Positions 36,126 to 44,712 of a stretch of DNA of 45,453 nt are shown here, in pieces. The stretch's first letter is position 1. Every line of letters starts with the position of its first letter. The DNA comes from an uncultured Lachnospiraceae bacterium (GTDB lineage: Bacteria; Bacillota; Clostridia; Lachnospirales; Lachnospiraceae), in assembly GCA_934351925.1 (NCBI GenBank), contig CAKRJT010000020.1, positions 1 to 45,453 on the forward strand, given 5' to 3'. The translations under genes and the position numbers were made by a program. The notes beneath the pieces were generated by a model. It saw only the letters and a program-made list of their open reading frames with translations, did no database searches and was not told the origin of the DNA.

Positions 36126-37664
36126 ATGAAAAATAAAATTGTGTTTATCAATATATTTTATGAGATATTGGAGTATGCCTGTGAGTTTGGGATGGCATAT
36201 ATTGTCTCACGTCTGGTTAGCTTTTCGCTGGAAGGGGATACCCGGCAGACGGTTATATTTGCCGTAAGTCTTTTGCTGGCGCTGCTTTTTATAACGGTGC
36301 TCAAGCATGGTTTGAAGGTTAATATTTCAAGGAAGCTGCTAAGTGAGAAGCAGGCTTTTCAGATGAACATGTACCGGAGCATGATGAAGGTAAATCTATA
36401 TAAGATATCCTATGGTGAGCTGAGGCAGAGACTTGGGGCTGATACGGACACGATTTGCGATTTCAGATTTACGGTTATTCCGACTTTGGTCAGCAATGTC
36501 GCTGTCATGCTGGCTGGTGCGGGTATGATTGCCGGAGAAAATCTGATACTTGGTGTTGTTTTGTTTGCGTTGACATGGGTTCAGTTAGTTCCGGTCTGGG
36601 TGTCCAACCGTCAATTGGACGAAAATCAGGAGGAAGTGGAGAAAATCGAGGAAAAGCTCAATTCATTCTTTTTGGAGGGATATAAGGGCTTTGTGCAGAT
36701 TAAGCTTTTTCAGGCGCAGAACTGGTATCTGAGGCGGTTAAAAGGAATCCATGAGGACTATTCAAGGGTTGGCACTACGGGTGAAAAGCTGGTTTTGGTT
36801 CAGAAGCTTGTATTTAATGTGCTGGATAATCTTCTGACCTACGGAACGTATTTTCTGGTCGGAGTATTGATTTTTAATGCGAAATTGACTGTGGGCGCCG
36901 GCGTTTTGATAATAGCTGTAGCTGCATATCTTTTTGGCTCAATGGACGCCATCAGGGAATATTTTAATGAAAAGGTCAAATATAAAATAGCGCTGAAAAA
37001 GGTGAACCGATTTTATGAAATGGTTGAGGGCAATCAGAACGATGTTATCGGCGAAGCGGAGGCTGGTGGTATTCAGACAAGAAAGCTGAGCTTTACCTAT
37101 GATGGCGGGCGCGTATTTAACTATAGTGACATTGCCGTACCCGATGGCAGGAAGGTTGTTCTGATGGGGGAAAACGGCAGTGGCAAATCCACATTGCTGT
37201 TCTTACTTTCGGGCTTGTTAAAGCCTGTTGCGGGAAGCGTCCGTGGCACGGCAAATGTGACGGCGCTTTTACAGCAGGAGGATAAGCTTGGGGAGACATG
37301 TGCCGTGCTATTGCAGGAGATAAGCAGGAAAAAGCCAGTTGACGACGCGCTGTTTGACAGCATTTCCAAAGCCTTTAAGATAGACTATCTGAACCAGTCC
37401 TTTGATGACCTTTCCGGCGGACAGAAGAAAAAATTCCTGCTTGCTGTGGTTATGGCTTCCAAGGATAGGACCTGTATTTTGGATGAGCCTACCAATGCAT
37501 TGGATGTGGAGGCAGTTGAGGTATTGGTTAAGTGGCTGCGGGAATGTGATAAGACGCTTCTTGTTGTTTCCCACGATGATAGAATATTAAATCTTGGTTT
37601 TGACAGATTGATAATAGGAGATATATGCCATGTCGAAGAGAAAACTGTTTTGGCAGACTGCTAA
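36126..37664 (+). CDS. ABC exporter subunit, fused membrane and ATPase domains (1)
   Basis: A 512-aa protein from ATG 36126 (AAGGA 8 nt upstream; GTG 36123 also in frame). The transmembrane domain (about 1-295, six helices) resembles type IV (MsbA-like) ABC exporters. The ATPase domain follows, with Walker A GENGSGKST, signature LSGGQKKKF, Walker B CILDEPTNALD and H-loop VVSHDD. It is shorter than the usual 570-600 aa because the first helices and linker are compact. It overlaps the second exporter gene by 35 nt, implying a heterodimer. No peptide precursor or modification gene is evident. Confidence 0.88.
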   Translation: MKNKIVFINIFYEILEYACEFGMAYIVSRLVSFSLEGDTRQTVIFAVSLLLALLFITVLKHGLKVNISRKLLSEKQAFQMNMYRSMMKVNLYKISYGELRQRLGADTDTICDFRFTVIPTLVSNVAVMLAGAGMIAGENLILGVVLFALTWVQLVPVWVSNRQLDENQEEVEKIEEKLNSFFLEGYKGFVQIKLFQAQNWYLRRLKGIHEDYSRVGTTGEKLVLVQKLVFNVLDNLLTYGTYFLVGVLIFNAKLTVGAGVLIIAVAAYLFGSMDAIREYFNEKVKYKIALKKVNRFYEMVEGNQNDVIGEAEAGGIQTRKLSFTYDGGRVFNYSDIAVPDGRKVVLMGENGSGKSTLLFLLSGLLKPVAGSVRGTANVTALLQQEDKLGETCAVLLQEISRKKPVDDALFDSISKAFKIDYLNQSFDDLSGGQKKKFLLAVVMASKDRTCILDEPTNALDVEAVEVLVKWLRECDKTLLVVSHDDRILNLGFDRLIIGDICHVEEKTVLADC

Positions 37665-39213
37665 AACAATAAATTGGAGCATTATCTTTCAGGCTTTGAG
37701 TGATTTGCTGCTTATTGCGCTGCCGACAATCGTGGCGGCATTAAGCGGAAATATGACGCAAATGCTGTTAGGGTATGATAAAGAAGGTATTTTTTTACAA
37801 CTGCCGTTTTTCATTGGGGCACTGGTGCTTAATATTGCACTGCCTCCTTTTATCGGGATGCTGTCAGCGCTTATTCTGTTTCGGCAGTCCTTGACGGATG
37901 ACAGGAGAGGTCTGGCTTCGTTCCTTTCAAAGAGCCTGAAAACAGCGTACAGCATAGATGAGGGCGAGATAGAGGAGAAGATTTCCGGAGATATGCTGAT
38001 GTACAGATATACTGTGCTTTTCATGGTCTCACAGCCGATTGTTATTGCTGTGTATGCGGTAGAAGCCTTTATGTTATTCAAGGAAATGAACAGTATTATT
38101 TTTGGCGTGACCGTTCTGGTCGCGGCGTCCTTTCCGCTCATCAGGTCGTTTCTTAAAGGGACGTGGAGGGCTTCACTTAAGAAAAAGGAGAGCGAATACA
38201 AGGAACAGAAAAAGAATCTGGAATATATTTTTTATTCTGCAAATTCCTTTATCAGAAACAATAAGCTGGGCGATTTCTACATAAAGAAAATGCAGGGTAT
38301 GTTTGATGAATACAGGAATACCACAGCTAAACAGGCAATAGGCTTTGATGCCAGAACAGATTCGCTTGATTTCTTCACAAGACATGGCTCAAAAATAATA
38401 ATTATAATCGTCGGCTGTGTACTGGTTTCCTTCGATAAATTAGCGCCGGGCAGTCTGCTTACCGGGCTTCTTGTGCTGCCGTCAATCACCCTCTGCTATA
38501 ATTATCTACAGCGCTTTATATCCTATGAAAAAGGGTATGGAAAGATGTATGAGCGCGTCCGTTTTTTGTTTGAGGATATTGAAGAAAAAGAGGAGCAACA
38601 AGAGCTTGGAGGCAATTGGAGCCTTGAAATCAACGATATAAATTTCGGCTATACGGAAGAAAAACAGGTTATAGAGCATAAGGATTTCAGAATCCGTCAA
38701 GGCGAAAAGCTGGTAATCAGTGGGGCTAACGGCAGTGGCAAGAGTACGCTTGCCGCATTGCTTGCGGGCTTATACCCTGATAGTATTTCCAAAAACCAGA
38801 TAACCGTCACGAGCGATGGAACGAAGAAACACACAGACATCATATCGCTGCGCAAAAATATTGCTTATCTTACTCAGGATGCGTATTTGTTCAGCGGAAC
38901 AATAGCTGATAATCTTTCTATGGCTTCCGATAATGAAGAGCTGGGCTCATCTGTGCTGTCCGAGCTATCCGGCAACAGTCTGGATTTGTCCAAGGAGATT
39001 GAGGAAGCAGGAGCGAACTTATCGCCCGGACAGCAACAGAAGATTAGTCTTGCCAGAGCCTTGATTAAGAAGGCAGAGCTTCTGATTCTTGATGAGCCGG
39101 GAAACCACCTTGATAAAGAGGGACTTGACTGGCTTGGGGATTTTCTGGTCAGAACGGACAAGGCGGTGGTTCTCATATCGCATGATGAAACCTTAACAAG
39201 CCGAATTGGGTGA
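37630..39213 (+). CDS. ABC exporter subunit, fused membrane and ATPase domains (2)
   Basis: A 527-aa protein from ATG 37630, with AGGAGA upstream inside the first ABC gene. Six transmembrane helices (about 1-300) precede an ATPase domain: Walker A GANGSGKST, Q-loop LTQDAYLF, signature LSPGQQQK (P for the usual G), Walker B LLILDEPGNHLD, and H-loop LISHDE. It is the partner of the preceding subunit. The signature deviation suggests one weakened ATP site, as in many heterodimeric exporters. The substrate may be a peptide or drug; the sequence does not say. Confidence 0.88.
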   Translation: MSKRKLFWQTAKTINWSIIFQALSDLLLIALPTIVAALSGNMTQMLLGYDKEGIFLQLPFFIGALVLNIALPPFIGMLSALILFRQSLTDDRRGLASFLSKSLKTAYSIDEGEIEEKISGDMLMYRYTVLFMVSQPIVIAVYAVEAFMLFKEMNSIIFGVTVLVAASFPLIRSFLKGTWRASLKKKESEYKEQKKNLEYIFYSANSFIRNNKLGDFYIKKMQGMFDEYRNTTAKQAIGFDARTDSLDFFTRHGSKIIIIIVGCVLVSFDKLAPGSLLTGLLVLPSITLCYNYLQRFISYEKGYGKMYERVRFLFEDIEEKEEQQELGGNWSLEINDINFGYTEEKQVIEHKDFRIRQGEKLVISGANGSGKSTLAALLAGLYPDSISKNQITVTSDGTKKHTDIISLRKNIAYLTQDAYLFSGTIADNLSMASDNEELGSSVLSELSGNSLDLSKEIEEAGANLSPGQQQKISLARALIKKAELLILDEPGNHLDKEGLDWLGDFLVRTDKAVVLISHDETLTSRIG

Positions 39214-39221
39214 AGCAAGGC

Positions 39222-39250
39222 TGGGACAGGGGTCTGACACCGGCGTCCCA
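39222..39250. repeat. 29-bp hairpin repeat, copy 2
   Basis: Nearly identical to 36081-36109 (two differences). It lies 9 nt after the second ABC stop, so the exporter pair is bracketed by direct copies. Confidence 0.85.
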
Positions 39251-39286
39251 AAGAGAAAAAATCTGTTGCGGATTTGTATAAATTAT

Positions 39287-39315
39287 TTGACATTTGCTTA
39301 AAATACAGATATACT
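39287..39315 (+). promoter_or_regulatory. Strong promoter of the SRP RNA gene
   Basis: Consensus TTGACA (39287-39292) and TATACT (39310-39315) are separated by exactly 17 bp. The start point is expected near 39322. Confidence 0.85.
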
Positions 39316-39321
39316 ATAAGC

Positions 39322-39610
39322 CTATGGATTTGTGTTTAACACTTCCGCGCAGCCGGGGAGATAGCGGTGCCCTGTACCTGCAATCCGCTACAGCAGGGGT
39401 GATGTCTTTCCTAGGGAAGCCCACAGAGGGGCTGCCCGGTATAAGTGGCGTTGATATCTTGGTCTTACGCAATAGGAATCTGTGAACCATGTCAGGTCGG
39501 GAACGAAGCAGCATTAAGCAGAAGCTCTTATGTGACGTGAGGGTGCCGGGGTTGAGTTGGCTGTACCGGTAACGCTCTTTGTGCCTTCACGAAGAAAGAC
39601 GCGCGGATTA
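39322..39610 (+). ncRNA. ffs: Signal recognition particle RNA, large Gram-positive type
   Basis: The Alu-domain region GGGGAGATAGCGGTGCCCTG is followed by CAATCCGCTACAGCAGGG (about 39355-39400). The universally conserved helix 8 core follows (CCATGTCAGGTC, GGAA loop, GAAGCAGCATTAAG; about 39488-39516). The 5' CCGCGC and 3' GCGCGG (39601-39606) close the molecule. The length of about 285 nt matches Firmicutes scRNA with an Alu domain. It pairs with Ffh to target nascent membrane proteins. Ends are estimated from promoter and pairing. Confidence 0.93.
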
Positions 39611-39626
39611 TAAAATATAGATTATT

Positions 39627-39664
39627 TGGGACAGATGGGGTGAGGCTCCGGCTGTCCTATTTTT
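39627..39664 (+). terminator. Terminator of the SRP RNA
   Basis: TGGGACAG (39627-39634) pairs with CTGTCCTA (39652-39659), followed by a T-run. Its left arm is a diverged relative of the GGGACAGGGG repeat family. Confidence 0.65.
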
Positions 39665-39705
39665 ATGGGCTTTCCAGCCCATTAGATAGTGAAATGATAT
39701 GTATT

Positions 39706-39759
39706 TTCCCTTATTTTTGCCCTTATGCAGAATCCGCAAGGGAAATAAGGGAATTTTTT
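39706..39759 (+). terminator. Long hairpin terminator
   Basis: Arms 39706-39716 and 39743-39753 pair over 11 bp, extended by an inner CCCTT/AAGGG stem, then TTTTTT. It is a second, stronger stop after the SRP RNA. Nothing else is recognised between it and 39852. Confidence 0.75.
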
Positions 39760-39852
39760 ATTTAGTCGTTGCCTGCTGCTTTATCAGGAAGTCTGGCAGA
39801 CCATTAATATATAATCTTGCATGCTCAAGTGGTTTATCAATAGCAAGTGCAT

Positions 39853-41136
39853 TTAATGCACAGTCTGCTCCGGGTGCAATAACCATTTCCAAATAGGAAT
39901 TACCTCAATATTGATTCCATTGCAATCAATAACAGCCTCTTCGCTATTAGTAATGAGAATACATTTGGCGTTGGGGATAAAATTATTTAGCTTCACAAAG
40001 GCTCTGGTTTCACGTTCTCTTGTATCTATGTTATCCAGAACCTGCATACTGACCTGGATAGCAAGATTGTCTAATGGTACATAAAAGTCAATTTCTGCAT
40101 TATTCTCAAAGAAATAGACATTTTCGGTACCATAACGTCGCATCAGTTCTATTGCAACAAGATTTTCCAGCTGAGCAGATTTGCAGTCTAGCAGCATAAG
40201 TCCTAGAAGACCGGTATCCATAAAGTAATACTTAGGAGAAGTCTCTTTTTCTACAAGTTTGGCGGCATAGTTTTGCAGAGTAAAGAGCAGGTAGGAGTCT
40301 GTCATATAGCTGACATAGTTTATTACGGTTTGTTTACCGATAGACATTCCACTACTTTTTAATATATTAGTCAGCCGGTTATACGATAAAGGTTTTGTGA
40401 CAGATTCTGCAATTTTCTTTAGGATTAGCCTTATTGCAAAATCATTGGTGATTTTATTTCTGGTTATAATATCACCGAGATATACAGTTTGATAGATGCT
40501 GTTTAAAAAAGCTCGTTTATTTCTTATCTCAACTAATTCTGGAAATGCGCCATAGGTTACATATTTGTTATATTGATTTTGGACATCTGCCCTGTCTTTG
40601 GTGCTAATAACATCCAGGTAATTCTTTGTCATATTATTTGCTATAAGATATTCAGAGAAAGAATATGGATAAATATTCATAATAACAAAACGCCCACCTA
40701 AAGTGGAAGCTATTTCGCTGCTTAGCATTTTACTATTACTGCCGGTAATATTGATTCGATACTTCATATCTGCAATTCTGCGAACGAACTTCTCCCACCC
40801 GTTAATATTTTGAATCTCGTCTAAAAATAAATATGGCTTGATATCAGTTTCGGATATTTCTAATCCAATTTCTAAAATGAGATTTAAATCTTCAGCAGTC
40901 ATTTCCAAAAGACGTTCATCTTCAAAATTTACATAAATAATTTGGGACAAGGGAATTCCATCGGCTTCTAATCGTTTTATTTGTTGATACATCATATATG
41001 ACTTTCCAGTTCTTCTGATACCAACAAAGCAATAGTTGACATTGGCTTCTAGAAAATATTGTCTTGTTATTAATGGATTGTTGAGATAAATATCTTTTTG
41101 ATCAATCATGATTTGTTTTAAAGTATCTCGATTCAT
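39853..41136 (-). CDS. AAA ATPase with DUF4143 domain
   Basis: A 427-aa protein. ATG 41136 has AGAGGTGA 8 nt upstream; GTG 41148 would sit inside that SD. The AAA_14 domain (about 30-180) has Walker A GIRRTGKS (39-46), Walker B YLFLDEIQN and sensor TGSNSKML. The DUF4143 domain (about 200-370) is a winged-helix plus nuclease-like module. The family is common, often mobile and of unsettled function, possibly DNA repair or toxin-like regulation. It is AT-rich compared with the housekeeping genes. The promoter is overlain by a palindrome. Confidence 0.88.
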   Translation of the reverse strand: MNRDTLKQIMIDQKDIYLNNPLITRQYFLEANVNYCFVGIRRTGKSYMMYQQIKRLEADGIPLSQIIYVNFEDERLLEMTAEDLNLILEIGLEISETDIKPYLFLDEIQNINGWEKFVRRIADMKYRINITGSNSKMLSSEIASTLGGRFVIMNIYPYSFSEYLIANNMTKNYLDVISTKDRADVQNQYNKYVTYGAFPELVEIRNKRAFLNSIYQTVYLGDIITRNKITNDFAIRLILKKIAESVTKPLSYNRLTNILKSSGMSIGKQTVINYVSYMTDSYLLFTLQNYAAKLVEKETSPKYYFMDTGLLGLMLLDCKSAQLENLVAIELMRRYGTENVYFFENNAEIDFYVPLDNLAIQVSMQVLDNIDTRERETRAFVKLNNFIPNAKCILITNSEEAVIDCNGINIEVIPIWKWLLHPEQTVH

Positions 41137-41166
41137 AATATATGTCACCTCTTTCTATATGAGATA

Positions 41167-41204
41167 ATTATATATCAATAATGTCTTGCATACAAGACAT
41201 TATT
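41167..41204 (-). promoter_or_regulatory. Promoter with overlapping 12-bp palindromic operator
   Basis: On the minus strand, TTGTAT (41190-41195) and TATAAT (41167-41172) are separated by 17 bp. A perfect 12-bp inverted repeat with a 4-nt spacer (41177-41204) covers the spacer and -35 box. A further TGTCTTG half-site lies at 41216-41222. Confidence 0.6.
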
Positions 41205-41309
41205 ATGAATAAGTTGTCTTGCTCAATGCGAATAGAGATATAGATAGTATATGCGTATTGATGGGTATGTACTATACGTTTGTTATTTTTTTATATTTAT
41301 TTATAAAAT

Positions 41310-41498
41310 GTGCAGATTGGGTTCGAGTGTACGGTTAAAGAATATTACAGTAAAAATCAGCGGAAGCTGATGACAAAGGAACTTTGTAAGGAAATAATGG
41401 CGAGAGATAATTGCACATGTCAGATATGTGGGAAATATATGTTCAATGAGGTTGGATTACATGTTGATCATATAGTTCCTGTGGCACTTTATTCATAA
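41310..41498 (+). pseudogene. HNH endonuclease fragment
   Basis: A 62-aa open frame holding part of an HNH nuclease: CQICGKYMF (first zinc pair) and LHVDHIVPV with the DH catalytic pair. It stops before the usual downstream HNH half and second cysteine pair, and has neither SD nor a normal start (GTG 41310). It is most likely a decayed remnant of a mobile or restriction-type nuclease. Confidence 0.65.
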
Positions 41499-41506
41499 TA
41501 ACAGGA

Positions 41507-41740
41507 TTGATTATAGTTTGGATTGGCTATCAGGTTGGAAAAATCTACCGGAAATATTGCTGGGATATCATCAGCATCATGGTGGCGATAATGAGTACAG
41601 CTATCGTAATCTACTTCGGAGAATGGATAAAATCTATCCTTCCGATAAACCTCATTGCACTGTTATTTCTGGTGCATGTGGTCTATATCGGAATCATATG
41701 TTATGTGAAAGACTGGCTGGAAAAACGAGGACATTATTAA
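41507..41740 (+). pseudogene. C-terminal fragment of a membrane protein
   Basis: A 77-aa frame with two hydrophobic segments (ISIMVAIMSTAIVIYF; LIALLFLVHVVYIGIICYV) and a basic end WLEKRGHY. It has no SD and a TTG start, and resembles the tail of a multi-pass protein such as a polysaccharide flippase. A frame on the other phase (41518-41781) is not protein-like. Probably a remnant. Confidence 0.45.
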
Positions 41741-41744
41741 AGAT

Positions 41745-41777
41745 AAACGGACAGCTAAAGATGACGCTGTCCGTTTT
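41745..41777 (+). terminator. Hairpin terminator after the remnant
   Basis: AAACGGACAG (41745-41754) pairs with CTGTCCGTTT (41767-41776), then a T-tail. It probably belonged to the lost gene, and may also serve the minus-strand flavin reductase. Confidence 0.65.
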
Positions 41778-41795
41778 ATAAGAAAATAATATGTT

Positions 41796-42287
41796 TTACA
41801 TCAAATCCATCTTATCCCAAAGAATATTGCCATTGGCATCCAGATATTCTTCATCTACATGAATAGCTTCAACCTTTCCGATGAACAATTCATGTGTACC
41901 CGGAATAGTACTGTCTACAACACTGCACTCAATGCTTACCGGACAATCTGTAAGGATAGGGGCATCTACATAAGTTGCATCTTCCCATTTGATGTCGGCT
42001 TTTGCAAATTTATCTTCATCTCTTCCAGAAGCTGAGCCAAGATAGCCATATTCTTTTTTATAGCTCTTTTTCGGGAAATTGATTACAAAGCAGCCGGATT
42101 CCTTTACTACATGGTGGGAATATCTTGTAGGTGTGATGCCGACCATTACCATAACCGGATCAAGGCTTACATTGGCAACGAAGCCAACTACCAAGGCATT
42201 GTTTTTGCCATCTTTGTCCCTGCAGGAAACGATTGTCTGAGGGAGCGGCTGGACACAAAGTACAGTATTAGATGCTAATTTTTTCAT
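41796..42287 (-). CDS. Flavin reductase family protein
   Basis: A 163-aa protein with a split-barrel flavin reductase fold: N-terminus KLASNTVLCVQPLPQTIVSC, FMN-binding NALVVGFVANVSLDPVMVMV, SHHVVKESGCFVINF, and TDCPVSIEC. These proteins bind FMN and either reduce it with NAD(P)H or act as small flavoproteins. It follows the alcohol dehydrogenase by 6 nt on the same strand, so a two-gene redox operon is likely. Confidence 0.88.
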   Translation of the reverse strand: MKKLASNTVLCVQPLPQTIVSCRDKDGKNNALVVGFVANVSLDPVMVMVGITPTRYSHHVVKESGCFVINFPKKSYKKEYGYLGSASGRDEDKFAKADIKWEDATYVDAPILTDCPVSIECSVVDSTIPGTHELFIGKVEAIHVDEEYLDANGNILWDKMDLM

Positions 42288-42293
42288 TGATTT

Positions 42294-43454
42294 TTACCTC
42301 CATGCGTTTTCAAAAATTGTAAGATAGTCATCATCAGATAAAGGAAGCGGATCAGCAGTAATATCACCGCCTAAAACTTCGTGAACCTTGGCAGGATACA
42401 ACTGTAATTCTTCCTTTGTAATTCCATCATCGCTCATCTTGAGATTGCTGCATCCGACATCAGAAATAAGTTTATCAAGAGCTGCAATAAAATCTTTTCC
42501 ACTGGTAGGATTGGCAACACCCATTGCAGTTGCCATTTTTATCATATTTTCTTCGGAAGCTTTCTTTTCAGCAAAGAAATCATAATAAGCGTGTGCAATC
42601 TCAATCAGACCGGCACCATGAATGAGGTTGTCATGGAAGCTACCCATTACATGTTCCATAGTGTGGGCAGAAGTGCACATCATATAGTACCCGGCAAAAG
42701 TATTTGCAAGAGCCATATATGCACGGGCTTCTTTATCATTTCCGTCTTTTACTGCTCTTGGAAGAAATTTTGCAACATATTCTATGGTTTTTAAAGCAAA
42801 CATTTCTGCCATAGGATGGTGGTTGATATTTACAACCGTTTCTGCTGCGTGGAAAAAGGCATCCATTCCCTGATAAGCAGTAAGCTTTGCCGGAACACTC
42901 ATCATCAAGTTACTGTCAACAACAGAAAGTGTCGGGAACATAGATGGGAAGAAAATGCCTGTTTTTTCCTGTGTTTCATCATTGGTAATAACAGAAGCAA
43001 TATCAACCTCGCTTGCAGTTCCAGCAGAAGTTGTAATACATACGATAGGTAAGGCAGGATGTGCCGGAGTTTTCTTTCCGCCACTTGCAGATAAAGAGTA
43101 ATCCCAGATGTCTCCATCATTGGCTGCCATGAGGGCAATACACTTCGTACAGTCCATGATAGAACCGCCACCCAGAGCAATGACAAAATCACAGCCATTG
43201 TCACGGACAGATTTTGCACCTTCCATAACATTCATATCTGTTGGATTTGGACGGATACCTTCAAACAATACATGTTCAACATCAGCAGTATCTAATTCTT
43301 TTTCCAGTGTTTCAAGATATCCATACTTTTTTACGGATTGACCACCAATCGCAATGAGTGCCTTTTTGCCCGGAAGCTGTTCGCTATGAAGTTCACTCAG
43401 TTTTCCGGGACCGAAAAGCACTTTCGTAGGCATGTAGAAATTAAAATTATACAT
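42294..43454 (-). CDS. Iron-containing alcohol dehydrogenase
   Basis: A 386-aa protein matching family III (butanol / 1,3-propanediol dehydrogenase-like) enzymes. NAD(P)-binding GGGSIMDCTK is near residue 98, with TTSAGTASEVD following. Metal ligands are D and H in GMDAFFHAAE, H in SAHTMEHVMG and H in FHDNLIHGAG. It reduces aldehydes to alcohols with an Fe2+ or Zn2+ site. Start ATG 43454 has AGGAGGT upstream on the minus strand. It forms an operon with the flavin reductase and lies downstream of the AraC regulator. Confidence 0.93.
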   Translation of the reverse strand: MYNFNFYMPTKVLFGPGKLSELHSEQLPGKKALIAIGGQSVKKYGYLETLEKELDTADVEHVLFEGIRPNPTDMNVMEGAKSVRDNGCDFVIALGGGSIMDCTKCIALMAANDGDIWDYSLSASGGKKTPAHPALPIVCITTSAGTASEVDIASVITNDETQEKTGIFFPSMFPTLSVVDSNLMMSVPAKLTAYQGMDAFFHAAETVVNINHHPMAEMFALKTIEYVAKFLPRAVKDGNDKEARAYMALANTFAGYYMMCTSAHTMEHVMGSFHDNLIHGAGLIEIAHAYYDFFAEKKASEENMIKMATAMGVANPTSGKDFIAALDKLISDVGCSNLKMSDDGITKEELQLYPAKVHEVLGGDITADPLPLSDDDYLTIFENAWR

Positions 43455-43595
43455 ATTTAGTACCTCCTGTTTTAGTAAATTTTCCAGAATCTTTCTGAAT
43501 CTGAAGTAATTATATAATTATGTTGGCAGGGAGTACACTATTGTATGTTAATAAATATAGTGGTTATTTCTAATATATATTTTGGAGACAGAACA

Positions 43596-44549
43596 TTATG
43601 ACATGGATTTCAGATACTCTCTCGGGGGCATTCCGTAATATTCTTTGAATGCTTTGTAAAAGTTACTGTGATTACTGTAACCGAGAAGTACAGAGATTTC
43701 CTCAAGTGAAAGGGATGTATTTTTCATCAGAAGAACTACACGTTCCATTCTTTTTTCAAGCAGGATTTCTGTGAATTTTCTGCCGGTTTCTTTATGAAGA
43801 AGCGTAGAAATATAGTTTGGATGATAGGAAAAATGTGCCGCAATGTCTTTTAAGGTGACAATATCCGAATGATCTCCCATATAGTCTATAATCTGTTCTG
43901 CAAGTGATTTTTCTGCTGTGCCGCTTTTTTCTATCCGATATCTTCGGGCAATTTCAAGCAACAGTGTCTGGAGCATGGATTTCAATATACGCTGGGTATC
44001 TTCCTGCCTGTCAGCGTATTCCACTGCCATAAGTTCAAGGATCGTGCGGATGGCATGGTCTTTCGTAACAGGCAGATGGATATATTCGTCTGAGAATTTA
44101 TTGGTCTGTGGCTCGACAAAGAAACGGAAAAGGGCAGAATCCGTATATACTGTTGGCAGGTATTCCCGGAAAAAGGAATCCTTACGGATGAGCACACCAA
44201 TAATCACTACATCCTCGTTACTGTCGGCACGCAGAGCATAGCCACTGTAAGGCTGTCCGATATAACATTCATCCTCGTTTATTGTGATCAGATTATTATA
44301 TTTTTCGGATAAAGCCTGATAGCTGTTTTTGTATGCATAGTTGATAAAGAAAAAATCCTGCCTGTGAAAGGGTTCATGTATCTGTTTCCCTTTGAAAACG
44401 CATATCAGCACATCCTCATCATCCGGACCAGGCCAGTAAGAGGTGACATCTCCGGGCACACCGGTATTCATCTGATGAAAGGTCAGGTCAAGAGAATTAA
44501 AAGCAATTCCCAGTTTGTTAATGGCGAGATCAATATATTTATTACGCAT
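43596..44549 (-). CDS. AraC family transcriptional regulator
   Basis: A 317-aa protein with SD AAGGAGT before its start. The N-terminal 190 residues look like a cupin-type ligand-sensing domain. The C-terminal domain (about 215-317) is the double HTH of AraC, with LKDIAAHFSYHPNYISTLLH and LEEISVLLGYSNHSNFYKAF. It is divergent from the MATE gene and upstream of the dehydrogenase operon, so it may control either. The effector is unknown. Confidence 0.9.
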   Translation of the reverse strand: MRNKYIDLAINKLGIAFNSLDLTFHQMNTGVPGDVTSYWPGPDDEDVLICVFKGKQIHEPFHRQDFFFINYAYKNSYQALSEKYNNLITINEDECYIGQPYSGYALRADSNEDVVIIGVLIRKDSFFREYLPTVYTDSALFRFFVEPQTNKFSDEYIHLPVTKDHAIRTILELMAVEYADRQEDTQRILKSMLQTLLLEIARRYRIEKSGTAEKSLAEQIIDYMGDHSDIVTLKDIAAHFSYHPNYISTLLHKETGRKFTEILLEKRMERVVLLMKNTSLSLEEISVLLGYSNHSNFYKAFKEYYGMPPREYLKSMS

Positions 44550-44712
44550 AAGAGGGACTCCTTTTTTATAATCTGTCCCAATTATATATCATGATATTAG
44601 AAAACGCCACCTCAATTATTAAGAAATGATAGTGACTGGCTGACCACCTATATTTAAAATAAAATCATAAGTTGAGATTAAAATACCATTTGAAATTTGG
44701 AGGAAAACAGGT

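Noticed and set aside
39294..39514. Short ORFs on both strands after the ABC exporter
   Set aside because: They lie inside the SRP RNA, whose conserved core and promoter explain the sequence.
41518..41781. 87-aa ORF overlapping the membrane-protein fragment
   Set aside because: Its composition (many W, H, N, R) is unlike a protein and it runs into the terminator hairpin.
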